NCBI GenBank assembly: GCA_013042165.1
Contig: JABDQT010000176.1
Location: forward strand, 1-13,934
DNA length: 13,934 bases
Origin: Kiritimatiellales bacterium
GTDB lineage: Bacteria > Verrucomicrobiota > Kiritimatiellia > Kiritimatiellales > Pontiellaceae
Reading direction: 5' to 3'
In this document: positions 1 through 7,942 of the stretch, one piece after another
How positions within the stretch are numbered: the first letter of the stretch is position 1
How the letters are laid out: each line of letters opens with the position of its first letter
The notes under the pieces: model-generated
Told to the model about the DNA's origin: nothing
What the model saw: the letters and a program-made list of their open reading frames with translations, nothing else
Database searches by the model: none
Translations under genes and position numbers: made by a program

Positions 1-61
1 CCAGCTGTTCAAGCAACGCGCGAACCTCCTTCGGGCTGGTTAATCTCGGTTCAGTACTCAT
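1..61 (-). CDS. rsmA: Probable 16S rRNA dimethyladenosine transferase, N-terminus only
   Basis: Only the first 20 codons are in the window, running off the left edge. They read MSTEPRLTSPKEVRALLEQL, which resembles the start of RsmA/KsgA proteins, where a segment of this kind (a P-x-E-V-R-x-L-L pattern) precedes the GQNFL motif. RsmA dimethylates two adjacent adenines near the 3' end of 16S rRNA. The position directly after pdxA supports the call, because pdxA-rsmA is a common gene pair. A purine-rich site, GAGGGG at 73-78, lies 11 bases before the ATG and is formed by the edge of the neighbouring inverted repeat. The catalytic domain is outside the window, so the name rests on the leader peptide and on synteny. 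Confidence 0.6.
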   Translation of the reverse strand, partial: MSTEPRLTSPKEVRALLEQL

Positions 62-74
62 CGTATACTATTCC

Positions 75-139
75 CCTCGCAGAGGCGCAGAGATCGCAGA
101 GGTTGGCTTTTACTCTGCGTCCTCAGCGCCTCTGCGAGG
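75..139. repeat. CGCAGAGG-type intergenic inverted repeat, copy 1
   Basis: This imperfect palindrome fills most of the gap between pdxA and rsmA. One arm reads CCTCGCAGAGGCGCAGAG (75-92). The reverse complement of the other arm (about 112-139) begins CCTCGCAGAGGCGCTGAG, so the arms match almost throughout and would fold into a long hairpin with a loop of about 15-20 bases. A second copy lies at 12221-12292. The rsmA-proximal edge supplies that gene's probable Shine-Dalgarno sequence. No T-tract follows the hairpin, so it is not an evident intrinsic terminator. Confidence 0.85.
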
Positions 140-148
140 AATTATTAT

Positions 149-1099
149 TCATTTCCACGGGTTGGACTTTCCGGCCATTTCGATGGCGAGAGCGATTGCG
201 TGTTTCATGCTTTTTGGCGAGGCCGCATTCCTGCCGGCTATACCGAAGGCGGTGCCATGGTCGGGCGAGGTACGGATGATCGGCAGCCCGAGGGTTACAT
301 TGACGCCTTCTTCAAAGCCGATCATCTTCAGCGGCCCCAATCCCTGATCATGATACATCGCCACAACCGCATCATATTTCCCGTTCAGTGCTTCATAAAA
401 AATGGTGTCGGCCGGAACCGCATCGGAAACCTTCCAGCCTTTTTTACGGGCCGCGCGAATGGCCGGCTGGATCAGCTCGATCTCCTCGCGTCCGAGGATC
501 CCGCCATCGCCCGCATGCGGATTCAATCCGCAGACACCGATTTTTCCATTCTTCCGCCCAAACAATTTCAACGCCTGCCCCGTCAGCTCAATGGCCTCGC
601 GAATATTCCTGCGGCTGAGTGCTGATGGCACCTCGGAAACCGGAATATGGCGCGTGACAAGCATCACGCGCAATCCGCCCCCGATGAGCATCATGCCAAC
701 GTTTTTGGTCTTGGTGAGTTCGGCCAGATATTCCGTATGGCCGGGCACCTTGATCCCCGCCTTGTGAAAACCCTCCTTGCAGATCGGCGCCGTCACCATT
801 GCGTCCAGCTCGCCGGACAGACAGCCCGCAACGGCCCGCCTGATCGACTCTTCCGCCAGACGGGATGCATCCACGCGGATTTTTCCGGGCATCCATGCAG
901 CGTTGGTTTCCATGGGTTGAAAAGAGATTTTCCGGGAGACCGAAATCTTCAAGGCTTTGGCCTGTTCGCGCACCGCGGCTTCCGGACCCACGAAAACAAA
1001 CTCCACATCCGCCGGCCATTTGCTGCGGCCCACCGCTTTCAGGGCAACCTCCGGTCCGATCCCGTTGATATCGCCTATGGTAATTCCGATTCGTTTCAT
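149..1099 (-). CDS. pdxA: 4-hydroxythreonine-4-phosphate dehydrogenase
   Basis: PdxA oxidises 4-phosphohydroxy-L-threonine with NAD+ in the DXP-dependent pathway to pyridoxal 5'-phosphate; it is a cytosolic homodimer. The 316-residue protein has the family hallmarks: an N-terminal GITIGDINGIGPE, PGHTEYLAELT near residue 120, and metal-binding histidines in TRHIP (H151), NPHAGDGG (H195) and YHDQGLGPLK (H250), followed by TSPDHGTAFGIAG. The length is normal or slightly short for the family. I chose the ATG at 1099 because family homology begins there, a GAGG site precedes it, and it overlaps the stop codon of the upstream DUF362 gene as ATGA. A start 13 codons further upstream is possible but lies inside that gene. 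A PdxA2-type 4-phosphothreonate dehydrogenase is a less likely alternative, given the adjacent rsmA. Confidence 0.93.
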   Translation of the reverse strand: MKRIGITIGDINGIGPEVALKAVGRSKWPADVEFVFVGPEAAVREQAKALKISVSRKISFQPMETNAAWMPGKIRVDASRLAEESIRRAVAGCLSGELDAMVTAPICKEGFHKAGIKVPGHTEYLAELTKTKNVGMMLIGGGLRVMLVTRHIPVSEVPSALSRRNIREAIELTGQALKLFGRKNGKIGVCGLNPHAGDGGILGREEIELIQPAIRAARKKGWKVSDAVPADTIFYEALNGKYDAVVAMYHDQGLGPLKMIGFEEGVNVTLGLPIIRTSPDHGTAFGIAGRNAASPKSMKHAIALAIEMAGKSNPWK

Positions 1100-2301
1100 T
1101 GCATTGCCTCGCTGGAGTTTCCGTTCTGTTCGTGACATTGCAGGGTTTTAAAGATCTGACTGCCGACGGGCGGGCAACCGGGAACAAATATTCCCCCTTC
1201 TTTATGCCGGGCTGTACACTGCCCGATGCAGAGCGTGCCTTCGGGCAGAGTCTCATGCCCTTTTCCAATCGCCACCTTTAAGGGCTCACCGTTCGGAATA
1301 TAATCTGCGAGCGATTCGCCGAACCGCTGTAGAAACAGCAGCAAGGTGGACTGACAGGCGCTGCATGAATTCTTATCCAGCACTTCAACATCGGGAAATT
1401 CGAAGGATAGGTTTTTTGGAGCGGCCTGGAAGTCGGAGGCATAGTTCTGCCAGTTTTCGGGATAGACCTTGATTCGATCGAGATCGATGACCCCGCAACC
1501 GTTGGCAGCGCCGTTTCGCAGATGCGAAACCTCGTTTGCAGTGCGCCCCATCAATCGGCAGGCAACCGCATCCGCTGCGAATGCATCCGCCCCGGCGACT
1601 ACTACGTTCAATTCTTTGGGTGTGCCCGCCCCGGGGCCCAGCCCTTCGAGGCCGATCGAGCCGTCAATGATCGTAAAATGCGGTCGCAGTACGGTAGCCA
1701 TATCCCCGATCGCGATATCGAGTGACTTATCCGCCGTATCATCCAAGTGAGGAAGCATATGCAGATCGACTTTGCTCCGCCTCCACAGACAGCCCTTCAT
1801 ATTCTTAACACCCAGGGTCACCCCGGTATGCATGTGGATCTTCATCACGGGAATGGAGACGATGTAATCAAAATCAAAAACGTCGGCGCAAATCTTCAGC
1901 GAATCGATCACCCGGCCATTCGGAACAGGGGTGATGACCGGTTTGCGCTCATCCATATCAATCAGCGGACAACTCTTTTCCTTTGCCATGGCCGACATGC
2001 CCGACAACTCGAAAGCTTCCAGCGTGTTCACCCCCGTGATCGGGCTCTCACCGATCGCCACGGTAGCCCCGGCTTTGCGGAAGGCGTCGACCGCGGCTGC
2101 AACCACCTGCGGATTCGTGTTCACCCCGGTGCCGGCTTTAGACATCCGCCCGACATTGGGCTTCAGCAGCACCTTTGCTCCTTTCAGCGCCGACAGATCA
2201 ATGCCTTTAAGCGAGGCCATAGTATTGGCATAGGCGTCGGCCCCATGGACAACATGGACTTCGGGAGCCCGGGGATTCGGATTGAGGGGATTAACGATCA
2301 T
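1096..2301 (-). CDS. DUF362 domain protein with cysteine-rich C-terminus
   Basis: This 401-residue protein belongs to the DUF362 family, whose members are of largely unknown function and are often associated with iron-sulfur proteins. Typical DUF362 features are KVLLKPNVG (about 43-51), a GESP motif near 84, SIPVMKIHMHTGVTLGVKNMKG (about 149-170) and a GADAFAADAVACRLMG segment (about 237-252). The C-terminal region has no classical CxxCxxCxxxC ferredoxin motif. Instead it carries C313-x2-C316, C358-x3-C362 and C376 in a VPGCPP motif, which suggests a metal or Fe-S site; this is inference. No signal peptide is visible. The ATG at 2301 follows a modest GAGAAAG site. The stop overlaps the pdxA start as ATGA, so the two genes are probably translationally coupled. 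The biochemical role is unknown. Confidence 0.85.
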   Translation of the reverse strand: MIVNPLNPNPRAPEVHVVHGADAYANTMASLKGIDLSALKGAKVLLKPNVGRMSKAGTGVNTNPQVVAAAVDAFRKAGATVAIGESPITGVNTLEAFELSGMSAMAKEKSCPLIDMDERKPVITPVPNGRVIDSLKICADVFDFDYIVSIPVMKIHMHTGVTLGVKNMKGCLWRRSKVDLHMLPHLDDTADKSLDIAIGDMATVLRPHFTIIDGSIGLEGLGPGAGTPKELNVVVAGADAFAADAVACRLMGRTANEVSHLRNGAANGCGVIDLDRIKVYPENWQNYASDFQAAPKNLSFEFPDVEVLDKNSCSACQSTLLLFLQRFGESLADYIPNGEPLKVAIGKGHETLPEGTLCIGQCTARHKEGGIFVPGCPPVGSQIFKTLQCHEQNGNSSEAMQ

Positions 2302-2320
2302 GGCTTTCTCGCGAAGGAAA

Positions 2321-2349
2321 AAGATATCTCGCTTTCACTTAACACGCAA
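2321..2349 (-). promoter_or_regulatory. Candidate sigma70-type promoter for the DUF362-pdxA unit
   Basis: On the minus strand, TTGCGT (2344-2349) and TATCTT (2321-2326) are separated by exactly 17 bases. They match the -35 and -10 consensus at 3 of 6 and 4 of 6 positions. The site lies between the glnN terminator and the DUF362 start, where a promoter would be needed. It would give a leader of only about 13 bases. The evidence is positional plus a weak match. Confidence 0.35.
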
Positions 2350-2364
2350 CGTCATAGCGATAAA

Positions 2365-2395
2365 CAAAAAAGGCCTCGCACGAAGCGAGGCCTTT
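2365..2395 (-). terminator. Intrinsic terminator downstream of glnN
   Basis: The inverted repeat AAAGGCCTCGC (2369-2379) and GCGAGGCCTTT (2385-2395) gives an 11-bp GC-rich stem with a 5-base loop. Read on the minus strand it is followed by a T-rich tract (complement of the A-run at 2365-2370). It begins about 20 bases after the glnN stop. It should end the glnN transcript and isolate it from the DUF362-pdxA unit. Confidence 0.9.
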
Positions 2396-2415
2396 CTTTG
2401 CTCTGTTGCTCGGGT

Positions 2416-4449
2416 TTAGCCGAGGAGCATTTCGTCGTAGCTCGGCAACGGCCAGAGGTCTGCCGGAACGAGGGCTTCCAATGCGTCAACAGACTCACGG
2501 AGTTCATTCATGGCAGCGATCTCTGCCGAAGGTTCTCCGGCAGCTTCGAGAGCCGCAATACCGGCAACCGTCTTTTCAAGCAGGCTGGAGAGCTCACTGG
2601 TCATCCCCGCAACCGCCGGGACGGAAGAATACTCATTGATGGTAGTGACGGCCGCCGGAATGATCATCGTTTTAGCGATGTCAATAGCCGTACTGGCTTC
2701 AATACCGATGAGCGTTTCGTATGCTTCCGTGTAGGTGTTGTAGCGCGATTCCAGCTCTTCGTTGGTCAGTACGCTATACTTGGCAAATACATCCTTCGCC
2801 TTCTGCGTATTGAGAACTTCAAGCGCTTCTTCCGTGGTTACAAGGTTGGGCATACCGCGCTTGGTTGCTTCAGCAAGCCATTCGTCGGTGTAGCCATCTC
2901 CATTGAAGAGGATGCGTTTGTGTTCCTTGATGACTGCCGCGAGCACATCCTGTAATACCGCGTTGAATTCGCCGCCCTTTTCAAGACCGGCTTCAATTTC
3001 GGTGCAGATGTCGTCAAAGGCAGCGGCAACAATCGTGTTGAGCACGATGTTGGCACCGGCCGGACTCTGGTTCGAACCCACCGCACGGAACTCGAAGCGG
3101 TTGCCGACAAACGCAAACGGTGATGTCCGGTTACGGTCGGTGTTTCCACGGGGCAGTTTTGGCAGCAGGTCAACCCCGAGGTGGATATGGCCCCCGTCCT
3201 TGGACTGCTTGGCGCCGCCGGCTTCGATCTGTTCGATGATGTCGGTGAGCTGGTCGCCGAGGAAAACGGACACCACGGCCGGCGGGGCTTCGTTCGCACC
3301 GAGACGATGGTCATTGCCGGCAGACGCAACAGATGCACGCAACAGATCGGCATGCGTGTCAACCGCCTTAAGCAACGCCACCACGATCGTCATGAACTTG
3401 GCATTTTCATGCGGGTTGTCACCCGGCTTCAGCCAGTTCTTGCCGTCCGGCCCACTGATGGACCAGTTGTTGTGCTTGCCGGAACCGTTAACGGCCGCAA
3501 AAGGCTTTTCGTGCAACAGGCAGACAAAGCCGTGCTTTTCAGCGGTGACCTGCAGTACATCCATGGTAATCATGTTGTGATCAACGGAAACATTGAGCGT
3601 CTCGAAGACCGGGGCAATTTCGAACTGAGCCGGGCAGACTTCGTTGTGGCGGGTCTTGGCCGGAATGCCGTTCTTCCACAGTTCCGCGTCAAGATCGGCC
3701 ATGAATGCGGCAACGCGCGGCTTGATGGCGCCGAAGTAGTGGTCGTCCAGCTGCTGATGCTTGCTGGCACCCTTGCCGAAGAGCGTGCGTCCGGTTTGCA
3801 GGATGTCGGGGCGCTGGGCAACGAGATCGGCGTCGATCAGGAAGTATTCCTGCTCCGAACCGAGGGTGGCTTTGGCCATGGTGTCGCCGCAATCGATGCC
3901 GAACAGCTTGCCGAGGCGTACGGTCTGGTCGGAGAGCGCCTTCATCGAGCGCAACAGCGGGGTCTTCTTGTCGAGGGCTTCGCCTTTGTACCCGCAGAAT
4001 ACGGTCGGGATGGTCAGCGTGGCCGCGCCGGCTGCGTCATATTTGATGAACGCACGGCTGGTCGGGTCCCACCCGGTATAGCCGCGCGCTTCGAAGGTGG
4101 CGCGCAGACCGCCGGACGGGAAAGACGAGGCATCCGGCTCACCCTGAATAAGCTCATCGCCTGAAAAGTTGGTGATCACTCCATCGTTGAAATCGGGAAA
4201 TATGAACGAGTCGTGTTTTTCGGCGGTCGCGCCGGTGAGCGGCTGGAACCAATGGGTGTAGTGTGTCGCACCCTTTTCCATCGCCCACTCCTTCATGGCT
4301 TCGGCCACTTCATCTGCAATGCCGGCATCAAGTTCGGAGCCGGTCGCGATGGTCTTCTTCATCGAGGCGAATGTCGAAGCCGACAATCTTTTCTCCATGA
4401 CCGGGAGGCTAAATACATTTTCGCCAAATCCTTCAATGGTATTCTTCAT
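2416..4449 (-). CDS. glnN: Glutamine synthetase type III
   Basis: This enzyme makes glutamine from glutamate, ammonia and ATP in the cytosol. The 677-residue length and motif set fit type III glutamine synthetase (GlnN/GlnA3) rather than the shorter GlnA type I. An N-terminal segment (about 10-75) includes [25 protein letters not shown] lies at 113-128, [11 protein letters not shown], with glutamate metal ligands, at 196-206, the [17 protein letters not shown] block at 267-283, the [13 protein letters not shown] block at 320-332, [11 protein letters not shown] at 382-392, and [18 protein letters not shown] at 450-467. The ATG at 4449 follows AAGGAG about 10 bases upstream. The gene appears monocistronic, with its own promoter and terminator. 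It probably serves as a main ammonia-assimilation enzyme, though other glutamine synthetases outside the window cannot be excluded. Confidence 0.96.
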   Translation of the reverse strand: MKNTIEGFGENVFSLPVMEKRLSASTFASMKKTIATGSELDAGIADEVAEAMKEWAMEKGATHYTHWFQPLTGATAEKHDSFIFPDFNDGVITNFSGDELIQGEPDASSFPSGGLRATFEARGYTGWDPTSRAFIKYDAAGAATLTIPTVFCGYKGEALDKKTPLLRSMKALSDQTVRLGKLFGIDCGDTMAKATLGSEQEYFLIDADLVAQRPDILQTGRTLFGKGASKHQQLDDHYFGAIKPRVAAFMADLDAELWKNGIPAKTRHNEVCPAQFEIAPVFETLNVSVDHNMITMDVLQVTAEKHGFVCLLHEKPFAAVNGSGKHNNWSISGPDGKNWLKPGDNPHENAKFMTIVVALLKAVDTHADLLRASVASAGNDHRLGANEAPPAVVSVFLGDQLTDIIEQIEAGGAKQSKDGGHIHLGVDLLPKLPRGNTDRNRTSPFAFVGNRFEFRAVGSNQSPAGANIVLNTIVAAAFDDICTEIEAGLEKGGEFNAVLQDVLAAVIKEHKRILFNGDGYTDEWLAEATKRGMPNLVTTEEALEVLNTQKAKDVFAKYSVLTNEELESRYNTYTEAYETLIGIEASTAIDIAKTMIIPAAVTTINEYSSVPAVAGMTSELSSLLEKTVAGIAALEAAGEPSAEIAAMNELRESVDALEALVPADLWPLPSYDEMLLG

Positions 4450-4595
4450 GATACTTCATCTCCTTAATAATTAATGGCCCCCGTTGACCGGTGGCACTGC
4501 ACCCTGCTCTTAAACAATTCCGGCCTTCCCGAAAGTGGAAGATCCGACTTTGACAGCTTTAAAATATGAACTGAAAGCCCCTGCCTTATGCATGT

Positions 4596-4604
4596 ATTAT
4601 ACCA
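4596..4604 (-). promoter_or_regulatory. Extended -10 promoter candidate for glnN
   Basis: The minus strand reads TGGTATAAT, a perfect TATAAT (4596-4601) preceded by the TGn extension, which can compensate for the poor -35 region. Transcription starting near 4589 would leave a leader of about 140 bases before the glnN ATG. Upstream, the AT-rich stretch has two copies of GTTGTAAT (minus-strand sense; 4611-4618 and 4643-4650) spaced 32 bases apart, roughly three helical turns. These could be activator sites, but that is speculative. Confidence 0.5.
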
Positions 4605-4745
4605 AACGGCATTACAACGCCTATGCGATTAAATACAAATGGATTACAACAATTTGGGCAACCTACAAATCCCCTGTTTAAATACATTTTTGTATTCAAA
4701 AGCGCGAGTGAGATACATAAATGGCTTATTGTAAATGTCCGTTTG

Positions 4746-5780
4746 CTAGATGCTGCCTTCGCCGCTCAGTTTTCCGACCGCCTCTTCGAGTTGCTTAACC
4801 TTTTCCTTCAACTTGGGCAGCGTAACCATATTGGCAATCAGTTTTTTGGTCTGCAGATGGCTCATGGCGGGTGAACCCATTACAAAATCCTTTGGCGGAA
4901 CATCCTTCATCACACCGGCCTGCGCTCCGACGATCGCGCCGTCGCCGACCTCCAGGTGTCCGGCCAACCCGGCCTGCCCCGCGAGAATCACGCGGGAACC
5001 GATCGTGGTACTGCCCGAGATTCCGGCCTGCCCGCACATCACCGAATGCTCACCGACCACCACATTGTGGGCAATTTGTACGAGGTTATCGATCTTGGTG
5101 CCTTTTCCGATTCTGGTTTTGCCGAACCGGGCCCGGTCGATCGCAACGTTGGCACCGATTTCAACATCGTCCTCGATAACCACCTTGCCAATCTGCGGAA
5201 TCTTCGTGCGCGAGCCATCCTTTTGGACGGCATAGCCGAATCCATCGGAACCGATCACGGCGCCGTTATGAATGATCACGCGGTCTCCGACCTCGGTAAA
5301 TTCACGGAGGGAGACGAGCGGATAGAAATGACACCCTTCCCCGATCACGGTCTTGTACCCGACCACGCAGTTGGATTGGATCACGGTGTGTGCTCCGATC
5401 ACTACGCCTTCTTCAATGGTGCAGTGTGCGCCGACCGACACCCCCTCGCCTAATTGTGCGGATTCGGCAACGACGGCGGTGGGATGAACCCCCGGCTGTA
5501 TGGCGGGCACGGGCTCGTAGAAGAGCTGGGCGGCTTCCGCAAAACCCTGATCCGAGTTCTCGATTCGAAGCAAAGCACACTTGGCGGAACGGTCCCAGTC
5601 GGCGGGTACGATGACCGCCGAGGCCTGGGTCTCCTCAACATGGGCGGCATACTTCGGGTTGGCCAGAAAGCTGATGTCTCCGACACCCGCCTCCTTCAGG
5701 CCGGCCACCGCCTTGATTTCGATCTCCCCATCCCCTTCAAGGATTCCCCCCAAATGCTCGGCAATTGCGGAAAGCTTCAT
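4746..5780 (-). CDS. lpxD: UDP-3-O-acylglucosamine N-acyltransferase
   Basis: LpxD adds the second (amide-linked) 3-hydroxyacyl chain to UDP-3-O-acyl-glucosamine from acyl-ACP, the third step of lipid A synthesis. The 344-residue protein is of usual length. An N-terminal uridine-binding domain (about 1-95) contains DISFLANPKY. A left-handed beta-helix of hexapeptide repeats (about 100-300) includes SDGFGY (178-183) and the DNLVQIAHN block, whose H238 matches the catalytic histidine. The C-terminal helix (about 308-338) is charged and coiled-coil-like, as expected for the ACP-contacting trimer tail. The gene starts 3 bases after the skp stop, and its Shine-Dalgarno GGAG lies within the last codons of skp, so the pair should be co-translated. 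No clear terminator follows it. Confidence 0.97.
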   Translation of the reverse strand: MKLSAIAEHLGGILEGDGEIEIKAVAGLKEAGVGDISFLANPKYAAHVEETQASAVIVPADWDRSAKCALLRIENSDQGFAEAAQLFYEPVPAIQPGVHPTAVVAESAQLGEGVSVGAHCTIEEGVVIGAHTVIQSNCVVGYKTVIGEGCHFYPLVSLREFTEVGDRVIIHNGAVIGSDGFGYAVQKDGSRTKIPQIGKVVIEDDVEIGANVAIDRARFGKTRIGKGTKIDNLVQIAHNVVVGEHSVMCGQAGISGSTTIGSRVILAGQAGLAGHLEVGDGAIVGAQAGVMKDVPPKDFVMGSPAMSHLQTKKLIANMVTLPKLKEKVKQLEEAVGKLSGEGSI

Positions 5781-5783
5781 CCC

Positions 5784-6401
5784 CTACTCCTCTTCCAGCT
5801 TGATTTCAGGTGTTTCAGGAGCAACCGGCTCGGTGGTTTCTCGGCCTTCGTTCAGAATCGCCAACACGTCGGCGGTAATATCGGTCTTGGGATTCGTATA
5901 CAGAATAAAATCCGTTCCAAGCCGGCTTTGGGCCGACCGGTCAATAACGGTTAAGAAACTCTGGGCCCTTGCATATTTGATGACGGCCTCGTGAATTTCA
6001 TCGTACAGCTTTTTGGTCATGCGCGTGTTTTGCTGCTCCATTTGCTTCATACGGAGCGTTTCGAAATCGGCCAGGTCCTGTTCCTTCTTCCGTAGTGCGA
6101 CCAGCTTTTCCTCCAGCTGGCTACGTTTGTTTTCGCGGACCTCATCACTCAGGGTTTCATCACGGGAGTCGGTGCGCAGCACTTCAATCTCCTCCTGCAT
6201 GACCTTGACCTCTTCCCCGATCTCCTCACGCTCCATCTTAATATCATCGGCCTGCTGCCGAATCTGATCCTGGGCAAGCAGGGTCTTGTAGAACTGTTTG
6301 AAGACTTCCTGAATATCGATAAATGCAATCTCATCCGCGCCATATGCGGCACCCGACAGTAGTACTGCAGTCAGAAAAAGTGTTGCGAAAAACCTCTTCA
6401 T
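5784..6401 (-). CDS. skp: OmpH/Skp-family periplasmic chaperone
   Basis: Skp/OmpH chaperones hold unfolded outer-membrane proteins in the periplasm on their way to the BAM complex. The 205-residue protein starts with a signal peptide (MKRFF, then a hydrophobic stretch to about residue 18, with likely cleavage after AYG). The conserved start of the mature domain, EIAFIDIQEVF, follows. Residues 35-150 are charged and heptad-rich, consistent with the coiled-coil tentacles, and include YDEIHEAVIKYARAQSFLTVIDRS near the end. The C-terminus is an acidic, proline-containing tail. I chose the ATG at 6401 over one at 6410, because AAGGA lies 8 bases before 6401 but touches the upstream ATG directly. 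The partner bamA is not adjacent; lpxD follows directly. Confidence 0.9.
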   Translation of the reverse strand: MKRFFATLFLTAVLLSGAAYGADEIAFIDIQEVFKQFYKTLLAQDQIRQQADDIKMEREEIGEEVKVMQEEIEVLRTDSRDETLSDEVRENKRSQLEEKLVALRKKEQDLADFETLRMKQMEQQNTRMTKKLYDEIHEAVIKYARAQSFLTVIDRSAQSRLGTDFILYTNPKTDITADVLAILNEGRETTEPVAPETPEIKLEEE

Positions 6402-6758
6402 ACTCTCCATCCTTTCTTTCGGAAACAGGCCGGAACTCTACCCAACCCGCAGATGCGTGACAAACAAATCGTTTGTCTTTCACGATACATACCGGGGTTT
6501 TCGCGCGTTTCACCGCTCAAAGGGCGATTGACGAGGCCCCGACCGCAGAACAGGGAATGATGACCCCCGAAACCTCGGGTGGAATTTTGAGTCAAAAGGG
6601 CTTGGCTCCGGACAGAAATCTGTCAATTTTCGGGCACCGTTCATGACAGATACGAAGGTTGACCGCTTTTTTGAACGTTTTTCCACGCGGTTGTCCAATA
6701 TCGTATCTTGTAGGCAGACAATTTAAAAAATGGGCATCTGTTGTTGGGTTCCCGTTTT
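6402..6758. other. Intergenic stretch without a convincing gene
   Basis: This is most of the 430-base gap between ychF and skp. I see no ORF with a plausible start, Shine-Dalgarno site or family resemblance. It holds small palindromes: GACAAAC/GTTTGTC with a 5-base spacer (6459-6477), about 60 bases before the skp start, and GACAGA/TCTGTC with a 2-base spacer (6611-6624). It must contain the skp-lpxD promoter if that pair is not read from ychF, but I found no clear -35/-10 pair. Confidence 0.5.
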
Positions 6759-6803
6759 ACGGCGCATGGCTTTTCCTCCTCTTATCCATGCGCCGTTTTT
6801 TTT
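6759..6803 (+). terminator. Plus-strand terminator-like hairpin with CCTCCT loop
   Basis: ACGGCGCATGG (6759-6769) and CCATGCGCCGT (6786-6796) form an 11-bp perfect stem around a 16-base pyrimidine-rich loop containing CCTCCT. Eight Ts follow (6796-6803). This is a textbook intrinsic terminator for plus-strand transcription, yet both flanking genes are on the minus strand. A CCUCCU loop can act as an anti-Shine-Dalgarno seed in small RNAs, so a small RNA ending here is possible. On the minus strand the same hairpin lies 36 bases beyond the ychF stop but lacks a T-tract. Confidence 0.6.
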
Positions 6804-6831
6804 GCAGGGATGCCGGAAGCGCAGAGAACCA

Positions 6832-7932
6832 CTACACATTGAATAGGAATTCGATCACGTCGCCATCCCGGACGACATATTCCTTGCCTTCGGTGCGCAA
6901 CAGGCCGGCCTCCCGGCAGGCGATCTCGCTTCCCTTTTCTATGAAATCATCATAGGAAACAACCTGTGCACGGATAAAGCCGCGTTCAAAGTCGGTGTGG
7001 ATCACGCCGGCGGCCCGGGGGGCCGTATCGCCGCGATGGATAGTCCAGGCGCGGGCCTCCTTCGGCCCCTGGGTCAGGTAGCTGATCAGGCCGAGCGTGT
7101 GGTATCCGGTATGAATGATCTGGTCGAGGCCACTCTCCTTGACACCGTATTCGCGGAGAAACTCATCGCGCTCTTCGTCGGACATACCGGTGAGCTCTTC
7201 CTCCATCTTGGCGCAGATCTTCACCACATCGGCTCCGCGTTCGGCGGCGCACGCTTTCAAGGCGCTGACATAGTCATTGTCTTCCAGCAGTCCCGCCTCG
7301 TCCACATTGCAGCAATAGATCACCTTCTTGTCGGTCAGGAACTGCGACTCCCTGAAAATCGTTTTGCCGGCATCGGTATCCCTGCCTTCAAACTCATAGG
7401 CCATCTTACCGGCACCGAGATGCTCCAGCAGCGCCTCAAAGGCGGGCAGTGTGGCGGCAACGGCCTTGTCGGCGCGAGCCTGTTTCTTAACCCGCTGCAG
7501 CCGGTTTTCCATCATTTGGAAATCGGCGATGATCAATTCGGCCTCGATGATTTCCACATCACGGATCGGATCAATCGATCCATCCACATGCACCACGTTG
7601 CCATCATCAAAACAGCGCACCACTTGCAGGATGGCATCGGTTTCGCGGATATTGGTCAGGAACTTGTTGCCCAGTCCTTCCCCCTGGCTGGCGCCTTTCA
7701 CCAGCCCCGCAATATCGACAAAGTCGACCGTGGCATGAATGATTTTCTGCGAGCCGGCCAGTTCGGCCAGTTTTTCAAGGCGCGGATCGGGGACGGGCAC
7801 CACCGCCTTGTTGGGCTCGATTGTACAGAACGGATAGTTGGCGGCTTCCGCATTCTGCTCGCGTGTCAATGCATTGAAGATGGTTGACTTCCCGACATTC
7901 GGAAGCCCGACGATACCGATACTTAGTCCCAT
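6832..7932 (-). CDS. ychF: Ribosome-associated ATPase YchF (OLA1 family)
   Basis: YchF is a universally conserved P-loop protein of the Obg-related GTPase superfamily that prefers ATP and binds ribosomes. The 366-residue length is typical. The sequence shows the G1 loop GLPNVGKST (9-17), the switch-side segment [10 protein letters not shown] (32-41), and the G3 region [20 protein letters not shown] (70-89). A helical coiled-coil insert spans about 125-200. At the G4 position NVDE (209-212) replaces NKxD, the change associated with ATP preference. A C-terminal TGS domain (about 282-365) ends in [11 protein letters not shown]. The ATG at 7932 has GGAG 7 bases upstream, right at the edge of a heptad repeat. 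It may be read through from fabI, 72 bases upstream. Confidence 0.97.
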   Translation of the reverse strand: MGLSIGIVGLPNVGKSTIFNALTREQNAEAANYPFCTIEPNKAVVPVPDPRLEKLAELAGSQKIIHATVDFVDIAGLVKGASQGEGLGNKFLTNIRETDAILQVVRCFDDGNVVHVDGSIDPIRDVEIIEAELIIADFQMMENRLQRVKKQARADKAVAATLPAFEALLEHLGAGKMAYEFEGRDTDAGKTIFRESQFLTDKKVIYCCNVDEAGLLEDNDYVSALKACAAERGADVVKICAKMEEELTGMSDEERDEFLREYGVKESGLDQIIHTGYHTLGLISYLTQGPKEARAWTIHRGDTAPRAAGVIHTDFERGFIRAQVVSYDDFIEKGSEIACREAGLLRTEGKEYVVRDGDVIEFLFNV

Positions 7933-7942
7933 GGATAATCTC

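Noticed and set aside
1100..1138. 13-codon upstream start for pdxA
   Set aside because: It lies inside the DUF362 gene; the ATGA overlap and family N-terminus favour 1099.
1747..2955. 402-codon plus-strand reading frame opposite the DUF362 and glnN genes
   Set aside because: It crosses a recognised terminator and two well-supported minus-strand genes, has no family resemblance, and is rich in residues typical of antisense GC-rich frames.
3181..4164. 327-codon plus-strand frame opposite glnN
   Set aside because: It lies entirely within a conserved glutamine synthetase gene and has no recognisable motif or start signal.
4492..4507. TGGCAC...TGC, sigma54-like site upstream of glnN
   Set aside because: The GG-to-GC spacing is one base too long and the site points away from glnN.
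4681..4696. AATACA/TGTATT hairpin downstream of lpxD as a terminator
   Set aside because: It is only six AT-rich base pairs with no following T-tract on the lpxD strand.
6730..6846. Plus-strand ORF of about 38 codons starting MGICCW
   Set aside because: It runs through the terminator hairpin and into the end of ychF, has no Shine-Dalgarno site, and shows no family resemblance.
6997..7887. 296-codon plus-strand frame opposite ychF
   Set aside because: It is antisense to the strongly conserved ychF and has no recognisable protein features.
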